From Kiloniellaceae bacterium (lineage in GTDB: Bacteria > Pseudomonadota > Alphaproteobacteria > Kiloniellales > Kiloniellaceae): 7,669 nt of DNA. The stretch spans positions 1 through 7,669 of the forward strand of contig JANQKX010000193.1 in NCBI GenBank assembly GCA_028280915.1, read 5' to 3'. Shown here piece after piece: positions 1 through 5,874 of this stretch. Below the pieces are notes generated by a model. That model saw only the letters and a program-made list of their open reading frames with translations, was not told where the DNA came from and ran no database searches. The position numbers and the translations under genes are program-made. The stretch's first letter is position 1; each line of letters starts with the position of its first letter.

Positions 1-783
1 GAGGTTCTGCGCCAGGCATTCCGCCGGGCGCACCAAATCCTCCGGCAGCACCAACCAGCCCAGGCGCCAGCCGGTCATGGAAAAATACTTGGAAAAGGAA
101 TTCACCACGATGGCCTGCTCGGTCAGGCCCAGAACCGTGACCGCTTCCTGGCCGTAGGTGATGCCGTGGTAGATCTCATCGGAAATGATCCGGATGCCGG
201 CGTCCCGGCAGTAGTCCACCAAGCGGGTAAAGGCGGCCCGGTCCACCATGGTCCCGGTGGGGTTGGAGGGGGAGGCCACGATCAGCCCGTCGATGGTTCC
301 CTCCAGCGCCGCGAGCCGCTCCGGCGTGGGCTGAAAGCGCTCCGCCGGGCCGGTCTCCAGCAAGACCGGCGTCACGCCCAAGGCGCTCAGGATGTTGCGA
401 TAGGCGGGATAGCCCGGCGCCGCCAGGGCCACCCGGTCGCCCACGTCAAAGGCGGACAAAAAGGACAGCAAAAAGCCGCCGGACGAGCCCGTCGTCACGA
501 GGATTCGCGCCGGGTCCACCCCAACGCCATGGGCCTCGCCATAAAAGGCCGCCAGGCGCTCTCGCAATTGGGGCAAACCCCTGGCATCGGTATAGCCGAT
601 CAACTCCCGGTCCAGCGCTTGCTTTGCCGCGTCGAGCACCGGCCGGGGTGCTGGCGTGCCGGGCTGGCCGACCTCCAAATGCAGTACCTGGTCGCCCGCC
701 GCTTCCCGCTCCGCCGCGGCGCGCATCACGTCCATCACGATAAAGGGTGGTACCAAGCCCCGTTGAGCCACCTTGAGGGCCAT
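1..783 (-). CDS. PLP-dependent class I/II aminotransferase (3' end beyond window)
   Basis: Fold-type I pyridoxal-phosphate aminotransferase, cytosolic, moving an amino group between an amino acid and a 2-oxo acid; the substrate cannot be told from sequence. Visible: the N-terminal GQPGTPAP substrate segment (about residues 39-46), the GYTDARGLPQLR region (63-74), the phosphate-binding GSSGG (99-103), SPSNPTGT with Asn174, SDEIYHG with Asp202 and Tyr205, and the PLP lysine Lys232 in SFSKYFSMTGWRLGW. The 261 codons stay open to base 1; family members have about 390 residues, so roughly a third is missing. The ATG at 783 is preceded by AAGGGAGA on the minus strand, a good ribosome site. It lies 22 nt after the stop of the GGT-like lipoprotein gene, so the two are probably cotranscribed. 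The family call is firm; aspartate or alanine specificity would be a guess. Confidence 0.93.
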   Translation of the reverse strand, partial: MALKVAQRGLVPPFIVMDVMRAAAEREAAGDQVLHLEVGQPGTPAPRPVLDAAKQALDRELIGYTDARGLPQLRERLAAFYGEAHGVGVDPARILVTTGSSGGFLLSFLSAFDVGDRVALAAPGYPAYRNILSALGVTPVLLETGPAERFQPTPERLAALEGTIDGLIVASPSNPTGTMVDRAAFTRLVDYCRDAGIRIISDEIYHGITYGQEAVTVLGLTEQAIVVNSFSKYFSMTGWRLGWLVLPEDLVRPAECLAQNL

Positions 784-805
784 GACGTGACAATCTCCCT
801 TGCCG

Positions 806-2506
806 TTAGTGAATCCGCAGGCCCATGCCGAAGCCCCGGGGGTCGCTGTCCACCTGGCAGGTGGGATCATCGTCCAATAGGCCATCGGGGCAAAAGATGG
901 CATTTAGCCGGGCCAGCGCGTCCACCTTGGAGAGGTTATGACCCCTTGCCTCCAAGGCCGCCGCGTCCTCCTGGGACAAGGTGGTCTCCACCCAGGTCAC
1001 ATCCGGCTGCCCAAGATGAGCCAGGCGCGGCTCCCTCATGGCCGTCATCAAGGGGATGTCCTCGTCCAGAGTCTGCAACATGACCGAGGCCAAGGCGACC
1101 GGCCCGGCCGGCCCACCGCTGGCCACGCCAACGAATTTCATGTCGCCGGTGTTCTTGTTGCCAACGATCACCGGCGTCATGCCCGTGCTGCCCGGTTGCG
1201 GCGCCGCCGGCAGCAAAATGCCGGTCCCGCCCGCGGTCTGGCCGCGCCCGAAGAGTCCGTTCATGGTGAAGCTGCAAGCAATGGCGTCGCCCCAGAAATC
1301 CGCCACCACGAATCCGGCGCCGTAGGGATTGGCCGTGCTTTCCACCGGTTGGGGGCTCAGCTCGCTGGAGGCCAAATGGCCGTCGGGATTGTAATAAGCA
1401 AAAACCTCTTCCAAAAAATCCTCGTCCACCAGCGCCATGTAAGGATTGACGTCTTCTTCGTCGTCTTCTTCACCTTGCCCCTCGGCCACCTTAAGCCCCG
1501 CCAGCCACTGGGTGCGCAGGGCAAAGGCCTTGGCCGAGGCCTCGGCGAAGAGGTGTGCCCGTTCATCCGCCGGCGCGTCTTCCAATTCCTCGATTTCGTA
1601 GAGCAGTTGCCACAGCTGGGCGGTCAACATGCCGCCATCCGCCGGCGGGGTGGGCAGATAGGCCAAATAACTGCCGACCCGTACGCGTACGCCGTCATCG
1701 ATCACCGGAAAGGACTCGGTCAACAGGTCGGTGGTCAGGGGCAGCCCGGCGGCCTGATAGGCCTGGACCAAGCGTCCCGCGAAGGGCGGACGATAGAAAT
1801 AGTTCATGCCATTCTGGCGAATGCCGCTGAGGACCGAGCCCAGGGCGGTCTGGGTGATCGTATCGCCTTCCTTGGCGATATTGCCGGCCTGATTGGATAG
1901 CGCACGCCGCAGCAGCGGATCGCCCGCGATAACGGCCCTACCCTTTTCCAGATCCTGGGCCAAGGCCCGGCTGACCGGGTGGCCGAAGCTGGCCATGGTC
2001 TCCGCCGGGCTGACCAGTTCCTGCCAGCGCATCAGGCCGCGCCTGGCGTGCAGGGCGCCCAGGCCCCGGGGCCCGAGCGGCACCATGGCCCCTTCATCCC
2101 GGTAACCCGGCAGAAACTCCAGCACTTCCCCCTTGGGCTCCACGTCCTTTTCCCGGTCGCCGGAGATGAAGGAAACGCAGACCCCGCCGCCACCCAGACC
2201 GACCCGGGACGGCAGGGTGACGCTCATGGCGAAATACATGGCAACGGCGGCGTCCACCGCGCTGCCCCCCCGATTAAGGATGTTTTCCCCAAGGGTTACC
2301 GCCCGGGGCTCGTCCCCGGCGATAAGGCCGGTGAAGTCCTCCACCACCGCGCCCTGGCCTTCATCGGAGCTGCCGCAAGCGGAAACCAGCGCGCCGCCGG
2401 CGCAAAGGACCAGGACCGGCAGAAACCGGCGCCAGCCAGAGCGCGCGTGACCCCATTGAAAATCTGCATTAACATAGCCACCTTCGGTGACGGAGGAAGA
2501 GAACAT
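806..2506 (-). CDS. Predicted lipoprotein of the gamma-glutamyltransferase family, probably catalytically inactive
   Basis: A 566-residue protein from the ATG at 2506. A basic, then hydrophobic segment (about 23-43) ends in a lipobox, VSAC, with Cys44 as the likely lipidated residue, so it should sit in the cell envelope. GGT-family marks seen: GGSAVDAAVAM (80-90), GLGGGG (103-108), AWxELxxPA-like WQELVSPAE (161-169), FTMNGLFG (413-420), GTGILL (427-432), GMTPVIV (442-448), ASGGPAG (462-468) and a C-terminal REPRLAHLGQPDVTWVE (491-507). In the E. coli enzyme a Thr-Thr-His starts the small subunit; the matching stretch here reads Tyr-Gly-Ala-Gly (395-398), and the counterparts of Arg114 and Asp433 also appear lost. 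A very acidic run (346-352) precedes that point. No better in-frame ATG, GTG or TTG exists before the lipobox, and the ribosome site is poor. Fold assignment is good; enzyme activity is doubtful. A scaffold or binding role is only inference. Confidence 0.82.
   Translation of the reverse strand: MFSSSVTEGGYVNADFQWGHARSGWRRFLPVLVLCAGGALVSACGSSDEGQGAVVEDFTGLIAGDEPRAVTLGENILNRGGSAVDAAVAMYFAMSVTLPSRVGLGGGGVCVSFISGDREKDVEPKGEVLEFLPGYRDEGAMVPLGPRGLGALHARRGLMRWQELVSPAETMASFGHPVSRALAQDLEKGRAVIAGDPLLRRALSNQAGNIAKEGDTITQTALGSVLSGIRQNGMNYFYRPPFAGRLVQAYQAAGLPLTTDLLTESFPVIDDGVRVRVGSYLAYLPTPPADGGMLTAQLWQLLYEIEELEDAPADERAHLFAEASAKAFALRTQWLAGLKVAEGQGEEDDEEDVNPYMALVDEDFLEEVFAYYNPDGHLASSELSPQPVESTANPYGAGFVVADFWGDAIACSFTMNGLFGRGQTAGGTGILLPAAPQPGSTGMTPVIVGNKNTGDMKFVGVASGGPAGPVALASVMLQTLDEDIPLMTAMREPRLAHLGQPDVTWVETTLSQEDAAALEARGHNLSKVDALARLNAIFCPDGLLDDDPTCQVDSDPRGFGMGLRIH
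2447..2475 (+). promoter_or_regulatory. Possible sigma-70-type promoter for the M48 protease gene
   Basis: GTGACC (2447-2452) and TAACAT (2470-2475) each match four of six consensus positions, with a 17-nt spacer. Transcription would begin near 2482, just before the ribosome site. A separate TTGAAA at 2456 is a closer -35 match but has no -10 at a workable distance. The element lies wholly inside the opposite-strand lipoprotein coding region. Weak evidence. Confidence 0.25.
2492..2501 (+). promoter_or_regulatory. Ribosome binding site deciding the GTG start of the M48 protease
   Basis: GGAGGAAGAG lies 9 nt before the GTG at 2511. An in-frame GTG at 2487 lies ahead of this site and would put eight polar, acidic residues before the signal peptide, so 2511 is preferred. 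Confidence 0.6.
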
Positions 2507-2510
2507 TCCC

Positions 2511-3866
2511 GTGATCAAACGCACAACCGCCCTGCTCTTTTGTCTGTTACTGGCATTCGTTGGCTGGCTGCCCGGCAAAGCCGCCGCGCAAGGCCTGAAC
2601 CTGGTTCGGGACGCGGAAATCGAAAACACCATTCGTCTCTACGCGACACCGCTGTTTCGAGCCGCCGGCCTGAACCCGAACGCCATAACCCTTTACCTGG
2701 TCAATGACAAGAGTCTGAACGCTTTCGTCGCCGGCGGTCGCAATATGTTTATACATACCGGCTTGCTCATGGAAGCCGACGGGCCCCTGGAAGTCATCGG
2801 CGTGCTCGCCCACGAAACCGGCCACATTTCGGGCGGGCACCTGGCCTCGCGCACCCAAGCCATCAAGACCGCGCAAACCAGCGCGCTCATCACCACGCTC
2901 TTGGGGATCGGCGCGGCCATCGCCACCGGCCAGGGCGGGCTCGCCGGCGCGGTCGCCTCCGGCGGCCAAGACGTGGCCCTGAAGAACCTGCTGACCTATA
3001 CCCGCTCGCAGGAGGCCTCCGCGGACCAGGCGGCGCTCACCTTTTTGACCGCCACCAAGCAGTCCCCCAGGGGCCTCATGACCTTCATGGAAAAGCTGCA
3101 GGGCCAGGAGGTGCTGTTCACCGACAATCAAGATCCCTACCTGCGCAGCCACCCCTTGAGCGAAGACCGGATCATTTTCTTTCGCGATCAAACCGAGAAA
3201 TCGCCCTACAAGGATGTGCCCGCCAGCCCGGATCTGATCGAACGCCATGACCGGATGGTGGCCAAGCTCACGGGCTTTTTGGAGCCCTTGAGCCGGGTCC
3301 TGCGCAAGTATCCGGAAAGCGACCAAACGGTCCCCGGGCGTTATGCCAGGGCCATTGCCTACTATCGCAAGGGTAACCTGGACCAGGCCCTGCCCATCAT
3401 CGACAGCCTGATTGCCGAACACCCGGAAGATCCCTACTTCCACGAACTCAAGGGCCAGGTTTTGTTCGAAAACGGCCGCATCGACGAATCGGTTACGGAA
3501 TACGAGATCGCCAAATCCAAACTGCCCAACAGCGGCCTGATCCGCCAGGCCCTGGCCCAGGCCCAGCTGGAAACCAACGATCCGGCCCTGATCGATCCGG
3601 CCTTGGAAAACCTGGAAGTCATCCTGCAGCACGAGCCCAACAACGCATTTGCCTGGCGCCTGACGGCCATCGGCCATGGCCGCAAAGGCGACAAGGCGGA
3701 GACTTCCCTGGCTCTGGCCGAAGCGGCCTTGGCACGGGGCGAGTACGGCGAAGCCGTGGGCTTTGCCAAGCGCGCTGAGGGCTTGCTGGACGCGGGATCA
3801 CCTGGCTGGCTGCGCTCCCAGGACATTGCCAACGAGGCGGAACGCCTGCAAAAGGAGCGTCGATGA
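2511..3866 (+). CDS. Secreted BepA-like M48 zinc metalloprotease with TPR-type tail
   Basis: A 451-residue periplasmic zinc endopeptidase related to BepA (YfgC), which in E. coli degrades or helps assemble stalled outer-membrane proteins such as LptD. Residues 1-26 form a Sec signal peptide (MIKR, hydrophobic core, AAA before Gln27). The peptidase domain has HETGH with His101, Glu102 and His105, the third zinc ligand Glu168 in RSQEASADQ, and His214 in SHPLSEDR. That last histidine matches the switch histidine (His246) that covers the zinc in E. coli BepA. Residues 130-153 form a Gly/Ala-rich, weakly hydrophobic segment. From about 277 to 425 helical repeats look like TPRs (YARAIAYYRKGNLDQA; ELKGQVLFENGRIDES), the usual substrate-docking part. 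GTG start chosen by ribosome site and signal peptide. It is divergent from the lipoprotein gene and upstream of a thioredoxin-fold gene, consistent with an envelope role. Substrate unknown. Confidence 0.93.
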   Translation: MIKRTTALLFCLLLAFVGWLPGKAAAQGLNLVRDAEIENTIRLYATPLFRAAGLNPNAITLYLVNDKSLNAFVAGGRNMFIHTGLLMEADGPLEVIGVLAHETGHISGGHLASRTQAIKTAQTSALITTLLGIGAAIATGQGGLAGAVASGGQDVALKNLLTYTRSQEASADQAALTFLTATKQSPRGLMTFMEKLQGQEVLFTDNQDPYLRSHPLSEDRIIFFRDQTEKSPYKDVPASPDLIERHDRMVAKLTGFLEPLSRVLRKYPESDQTVPGRYARAIAYYRKGNLDQALPIIDSLIAEHPEDPYFHELKGQVLFENGRIDESVTEYEIAKSKLPNSGLIRQALAQAQLETNDPALIDPALENLEVILQHEPNNAFAWRLTAIGHGRKGDKAETSLALAEAALARGEYGEAVGFAKRAEGLLDAGSPGWLRSQDIANEAERLQKERR

Positions 3867-3922
3867 CCCTATGCCCTCGGGAGATAACGCCCCTTCCCTT
3901 GTGGGAGATAACGCTATTGTAA
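3863..3922 (+). CDS. Possible 19-residue leader ORF overlapping the protease stop
   Basis: An ATG at 3863 overlaps the TGA of the protease gene (ATGA) and follows AAAGGAG (3851-3857) at 5 nt, a strong ribosome site and a typical coupling layout. It would encode MTLCPREITPLPLWEITLL and stop with TAA at 3920. The perfect DNA direct repeat beneath it has a 24-nt period, so it reads in frame as REIT then WEIT. The stop sits inside the inverted repeat that follows. A rival short frame from the ATG at 3871 gives 26 residues with the repeat read as GDNA, but its spacing to the ribosome site is poorer. I recognise no family. AAAGGAG also encodes protease residues, so chance is quite possible. Confidence 0.22.
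   Translation: MTLCPREITPLPLWEITLL
3879..3914 (+). repeat. Perfect 12-bp direct repeat, GGGAGATAACGC twice
   Basis: Copies at 3879-3890 and 3903-3914 are identical, with starts 24 bp apart, a little over two helical turns. They lie between the protease stop and the proposed extended -10 promoter of the thioredoxin-fold gene. The arrangement would suit tandem binding of a regulator on one DNA face, or it may simply reflect a small duplicated segment. Confidence 0.85.
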
Positions 3923-3940
3923 ACAGCCTTGTCACAATAG
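3914..3940. promoter_or_regulatory. Inverted repeat CTATTGT-N13-ACAATAG, candidate operator
   Basis: Seven-base arms at 3914-3920 and 3934-3940 are perfectly complementary, with an inner ACA/TGT pair (3923-3925 and 3930-3932) that adds dyad symmetry. No T-run follows, so it is not an intrinsic terminator. It covers where the -35 region would be for the -10 element at 3947, as expected of an operator. The binding protein is unknown. Confidence 0.45.
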
Positions 3941-3943
3941 GGG

Positions 3944-3952
3944 TGTTATAAC
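3944..3952 (+). promoter_or_regulatory. Extended -10 promoter element for the thioredoxin-fold gene
   Basis: The bases TG-T-TATAAC form an extended -10 motif, five of six matches to TATAAT plus the upstream TG. No -35 lies at the normal spacing; TTGTCA (3929-3934) is only 12 nt away. Transcription would begin near 3959, leaving a leader of about 84 nt before the ATG at 4043. Reading from the protease gene is also possible, as I see no terminator between them. Confidence 0.35.
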
Positions 3953-3986
3953 GGCTGACCTCTTGGGAATCCCTGTTGCAGTTGCC

Positions 3987-4006
3987 GTTAGCCTGCTAAG
4001 GTTAGC
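3987..4006. repeat. TTAGC / GCTAA / TTAGC half-site array
   Basis: GTTAGC at 3987-3992 and again at 4001-4006 (14-bp period) flank an inverted GCTAA at 3995-3999, giving two overlapping dyads that share the middle element. It lies in the predicted leader, 36 nt before the ATG of the thioredoxin-fold gene. It could be a protein-binding site or two mutually exclusive small RNA hairpins. Confidence 0.5.
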
Positions 4007-4042
4007 GTGAGAATTATCGATCGAAATCAAGAAAGTAACAAC

Positions 4043-4813
4043 ATGACTTCACTTAAAAAATCAGCCCTTGGTTCCGCCGCACTTTTGTCCGCGGCCTGGA
4101 TGGCCGCAACCCCTGTCCAGGCGGCCGACGAAACGCCGACGGAATTCAGCCCCGCTCAGATCGAAAACATCGAGGAAATCGTTCACGACTTTATCCTCGC
4201 CAATCCGGAAGTCCTGATCGAGGCCTTGCAGACCTATCAGGAAAACCAGCGCCTGGCCGAGGAACGTCACCGCGAGGAAGCGGTGGTGGCCTTTCAAGCC
4301 CAGTTGGACAACGGCTATCCCGCCCCCGTGTTGGGCAACCCGGACGGGGACGTGACCCTGGTGGAGTTTTTCGACTACCGCTGCGGCTATTGCAAGATGG
4401 TCGCCCCCCGGGTGCAGCAGGCCCTTGACGAAGACCCCAATCTGCGGGTGGTGATGATGGAGTTCCCCATTTTGAGTCCTCAGTCGGTGGAAGGCGCCAA
4501 GGCCGCCTTGGCCGCTGAAAAGCAAGGGAAATACGAGGAGTTCCATTTCGCCTTGATGGCCCGCCCCGGCAACATGAGTCAGGCGCACATCCTGGCCACG
4601 GCGGAATCCGTTGGCCTGGACCCCGATCAGTTGGCCGAGGATATGGAATCCGACGAAATCGCCGGGATCATCGAGCAAAACCGTGAAATCGGCCAGGCCT
4701 TGGGAGTCTCGGGCACGCCGGCCATGATCGTCGGCGACCAATTCATCCCCGGCGCCGTGGACCTGAGCGAGTTGAAAAACCGCATTGCTCAGGCCCGGGA
4801 ACAGGCCAGCTAA
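4043..4813 (+). CDS. Periplasmic DsbA/ScsC-type thiol-disulfide protein
   Basis: A 256-residue thioredoxin-fold protein of the DsbA superfamily. Residues 1-27 form a Sec signal peptide (MTSLKKS, alanine-rich core, VQA before Ala28). Residues about 35-90 are helical and charged (FSPAQIENIEEIVHDFILANPEVLIEAL), like the N-terminal oligomerisation arm of ScsC. The catalytic domain starts near 100 with VTLVEFFDYRCGYC, active cysteines Cys114 and Cys117, and the conserved cis-proline Pro226 in GVSGTPAMIVG. These mark an active oxidase or isomerase for cysteines in secreted proteins. The arm suggests a multimeric isomerase type rather than a monomeric DsbA, by inference. The ATG at 4043 is preceded by a weak AAGAAAG. 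An in-frame GTG at 4007 would add 12 polar residues before the signal peptide and is less likely. No membrane partner (DsbB, DsbD or ScsB) is in the window. Confidence 0.93.
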   Translation: MTSLKKSALGSAALLSAAWMAATPVQAADETPTEFSPAQIENIEEIVHDFILANPEVLIEALQTYQENQRLAEERHREEAVVAFQAQLDNGYPAPVLGNPDGDVTLVEFFDYRCGYCKMVAPRVQQALDEDPNLRVVMMEFPILSPQSVEGAKAALAAEKQGKYEEFHFALMARPGNMSQAHILATAESVGLDPDQLAEDMESDEIAGIIEQNREIGQALGVSGTPAMIVGDQFIPGAVDLSELKNRIAQAREQAS

Positions 4814-4827
4814 GGGTAAAACCGGGG

Positions 4828-4847
4828 GCCGGCCCAAGTGGGCTGGC
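4828..4847 (+). terminator. Strong hairpin after the thioredoxin-fold gene, possible terminator
   Basis: GCCGGCCCA (4828-4836) pairs with TGGGCTGGC (4839-4847) as nine base pairs including one G-U; the tiny loop means the last A-T pair probably opens. It begins 14 nt after the stop codon. AAACAG follows rather than a T-run, so it may stabilise the transcript end or work with another factor instead of terminating alone. Confidence 0.4.
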
Positions 4848-4889
4848 AAACAGTAATACCAAGGCAGGATAAGGGGCCGCGCCGCATTG

Positions 4890-4909
4890 CACAGGCGCCA
4901 GAGCCTGTG
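4890..4909. promoter_or_regulatory. Perfect 7-bp inverted repeat in the aroQ upstream region
   Basis: CACAGGC (4890-4896) and GCCTGTG (4903-4909) are exact complements around a 6-nt centre, 39 nt before the aroQ start. A weak TTGCAC overlaps its left edge, but no believable -10 follows. It could be an operator or a leader hairpin for the aroQ-accB-accC operon. Four T residues come 9 nt later (4919-4922), too far for an ordinary terminator. Confidence 0.35.
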
Positions 4910-4948
4910 GTAACGCTGTTTTCAACGTAGAGGGGGTGCCCGGCGGCG

Positions 4949-5401
4949 ATGACGCACAAGATTCTCTTATTGAATGGCCCGAACCTAAACATGTTGGGCA
5001 CGCGTCAGCCGGAAATCTATGGCCGCGAGACCCTGGCCCATATCGAGCAAAGCTGCCAAGCCCGGGGCCAGGCCCTGGGTTTGACCGTTGATTGCCGGCA
5101 ATCCAACAGCGAAGGGGTCTTGGTCGATCACATCCAGGAGGCCCGGCAGAATCACCAGGGAATCATCATCAACCCGGCGGCCTACTCCCATACTTCGATC
5201 GCGATTTTAGATGCGCTTCTAGCCAGCGATCTGCCTGTTATAGAGGTGCATCTCTCCAACATTCACAAGCGGGATGCCTTCCGCCACCATTCCTACGTCT
5301 CGAAAGCCGCCTCCGGGATCGTTTGCGGTTTTGGCGCAAGGGGTTATCTTATGGCGATCGACGCCATGGCGGACATCTTGCAGCCACAACGGGAAGCCTA
5401 G
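4949..5401 (+). CDS. aroQ: Type II 3-dehydroquinate dehydratase
   Basis: Converts 3-dehydroquinate to 3-dehydroshikimate, the third step of the shikimate route to aromatic amino acids; cytosolic, normally a dodecamer. The 150-residue length is typical. Seen: NGPNLNMLGTRQPEIYG with Arg19 and the catalytic base Tyr24, INPAAYSH with Asn75 and catalytic His81, EVHLSNIHKRDAFRHHS with His101 and Arg112, and the closing GFGARGY. All active-site residues known for the family are present. The start is the first ATG, with AGAGGGGG about 12 nt before it. The gene ends 16 nt before accB, the common aroQ-accB-accC arrangement of many proteobacteria, and so probably heads that operon. Confidence 0.97.
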   Translation: MTHKILLLNGPNLNMLGTRQPEIYGRETLAHIEQSCQARGQALGLTVDCRQSNSEGVLVDHIQEARQNHQGIIINPAAYSHTSIAILDALLASDLPVIEVHLSNIHKRDAFRHHSYVSKAASGIVCGFGARGYLMAIDAMADILQPQREA

Positions 5402-5417
5402 TCAGGCAAGGGGCCTT

Positions 5418-5867
5418 ATGAGCAAATTCGACATTAACGAAGATCTGGTTCGCAAGCTGGCGGGCTTGCTGGACGAAACCGGGCTGACGGAAATCGAGTA
5501 CGAGGTCGATGACCACCGTATCCGAATCGCCAAGGGCGGCACCACCACCTCGGTCATCGCCCCGGGCAGCCTGCCCGTGGCAGCTCCGAGCGGCGCCGAA
5601 GCCGCCGCCCCGGCGGCCAGTGACGCACCACCGGCCGGCGCCGTCGCAGCCCCCATGGTGGGGACGGTCTATGTGGCCAGCGAACCCAGCGCGCCGCCCT
5701 TCGTGAAGGTGGGGGATACGGTCAGCGAGGGGCAAACCCTGCTCATCATCGAGGCCATGAAGGTCATGAACCCCCTGGCCAGCCCGCGCAGCGGCAAGGT
5801 CACCCAGATCCTGGTCGGCGATGGCGAACCCGTGGAGTTTGGCCAGACCCTCCTGGTCATCGAATAG
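5418..5867 (+). CDS. accB: Biotin carboxyl carrier protein of acetyl-CoA carboxylase
   Basis: Carries biotin, and then carboxybiotin, between biotin carboxylase and the carboxyltransferase in the first committed step of fatty-acid synthesis. The 149 residues divide into an N-terminal helical part (1-40, MSKFDINEDLVRKLAGLLDE), an Ala/Pro-rich flexible linker (about 46-80) and the biotinyl domain (about 78-149). The biotin site is Lys115 in IIEAMKVMN. The thumb insertion typical of true AccB is present (ASEPSAPPFVKVGD, 87-100), which separates it from lipoyl domains and many other biotin carriers. The ATG at 5418 follows AAGGGG at 4 nt. It is 7 nt from accC, so the two are surely cotranscribed. 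The carboxyltransferase genes accA and accD are not in the window. Confidence 0.97.
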   Translation: MSKFDINEDLVRKLAGLLDETGLTEIEYEVDDHRIRIAKGGTTTSVIAPGSLPVAAPSGAEAAAPAASDAPPAGAVAAPMVGTVYVASEPSAPPFVKVGDTVSEGQTLLIIEAMKVMNPLASPRSGKVTQILVGDGEPVEFGQTLLVIE

Positions 5868-5874
5868 CCGGCAG

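Noticed and set aside
166..1083. 305-codon plus-strand frame across the aminotransferase
   Set aside because: Runs antisense through the aminotransferase, the gap and the end of the GGT-like gene, and lacks any domain feature.
938..1900. 320-codon plus-strand frame across the GGT-like gene
   Set aside because: Opposite strand of the conserved GGT scaffold; composition (Gly, Arg, Gln, His rich) is that of an antisense shadow.
2507..2632. Upstream extension of the GGT-like protein by 42 codons
   Set aside because: It would lie wholly opposite the protease signal peptide and push the lipoprotein signal far from the N-terminus.
2547..3677. 376-codon open frame on the minus strand opposite the M48 protease
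   Set aside because: It is antisense to a clear protease with HETGH and TPR-type repeats; long antisense frames are expected in GC-rich DNA, and its protein is low-complexity with no recognisable motif.
4007..4042. GTG at 4007 as start of the thioredoxin-fold protein
   Set aside because: It adds 12 polar residues ahead of a standard signal peptide; the ATG at 4043 gives a normal N-terminus.
4061..4849. 262-codon minus-strand frame opposite the thioredoxin-fold gene
   Set aside because: Mirror frame of a gene with an intact signal peptide and CGYC site; rich in Gly, His and Val with no family features.
5274..5417. Upstream start for accB at 5274
   Set aside because: The extension overlaps aroQ in another frame, and MSKFDINEDL at 5418 is the family N-terminus with its own ribosome site.
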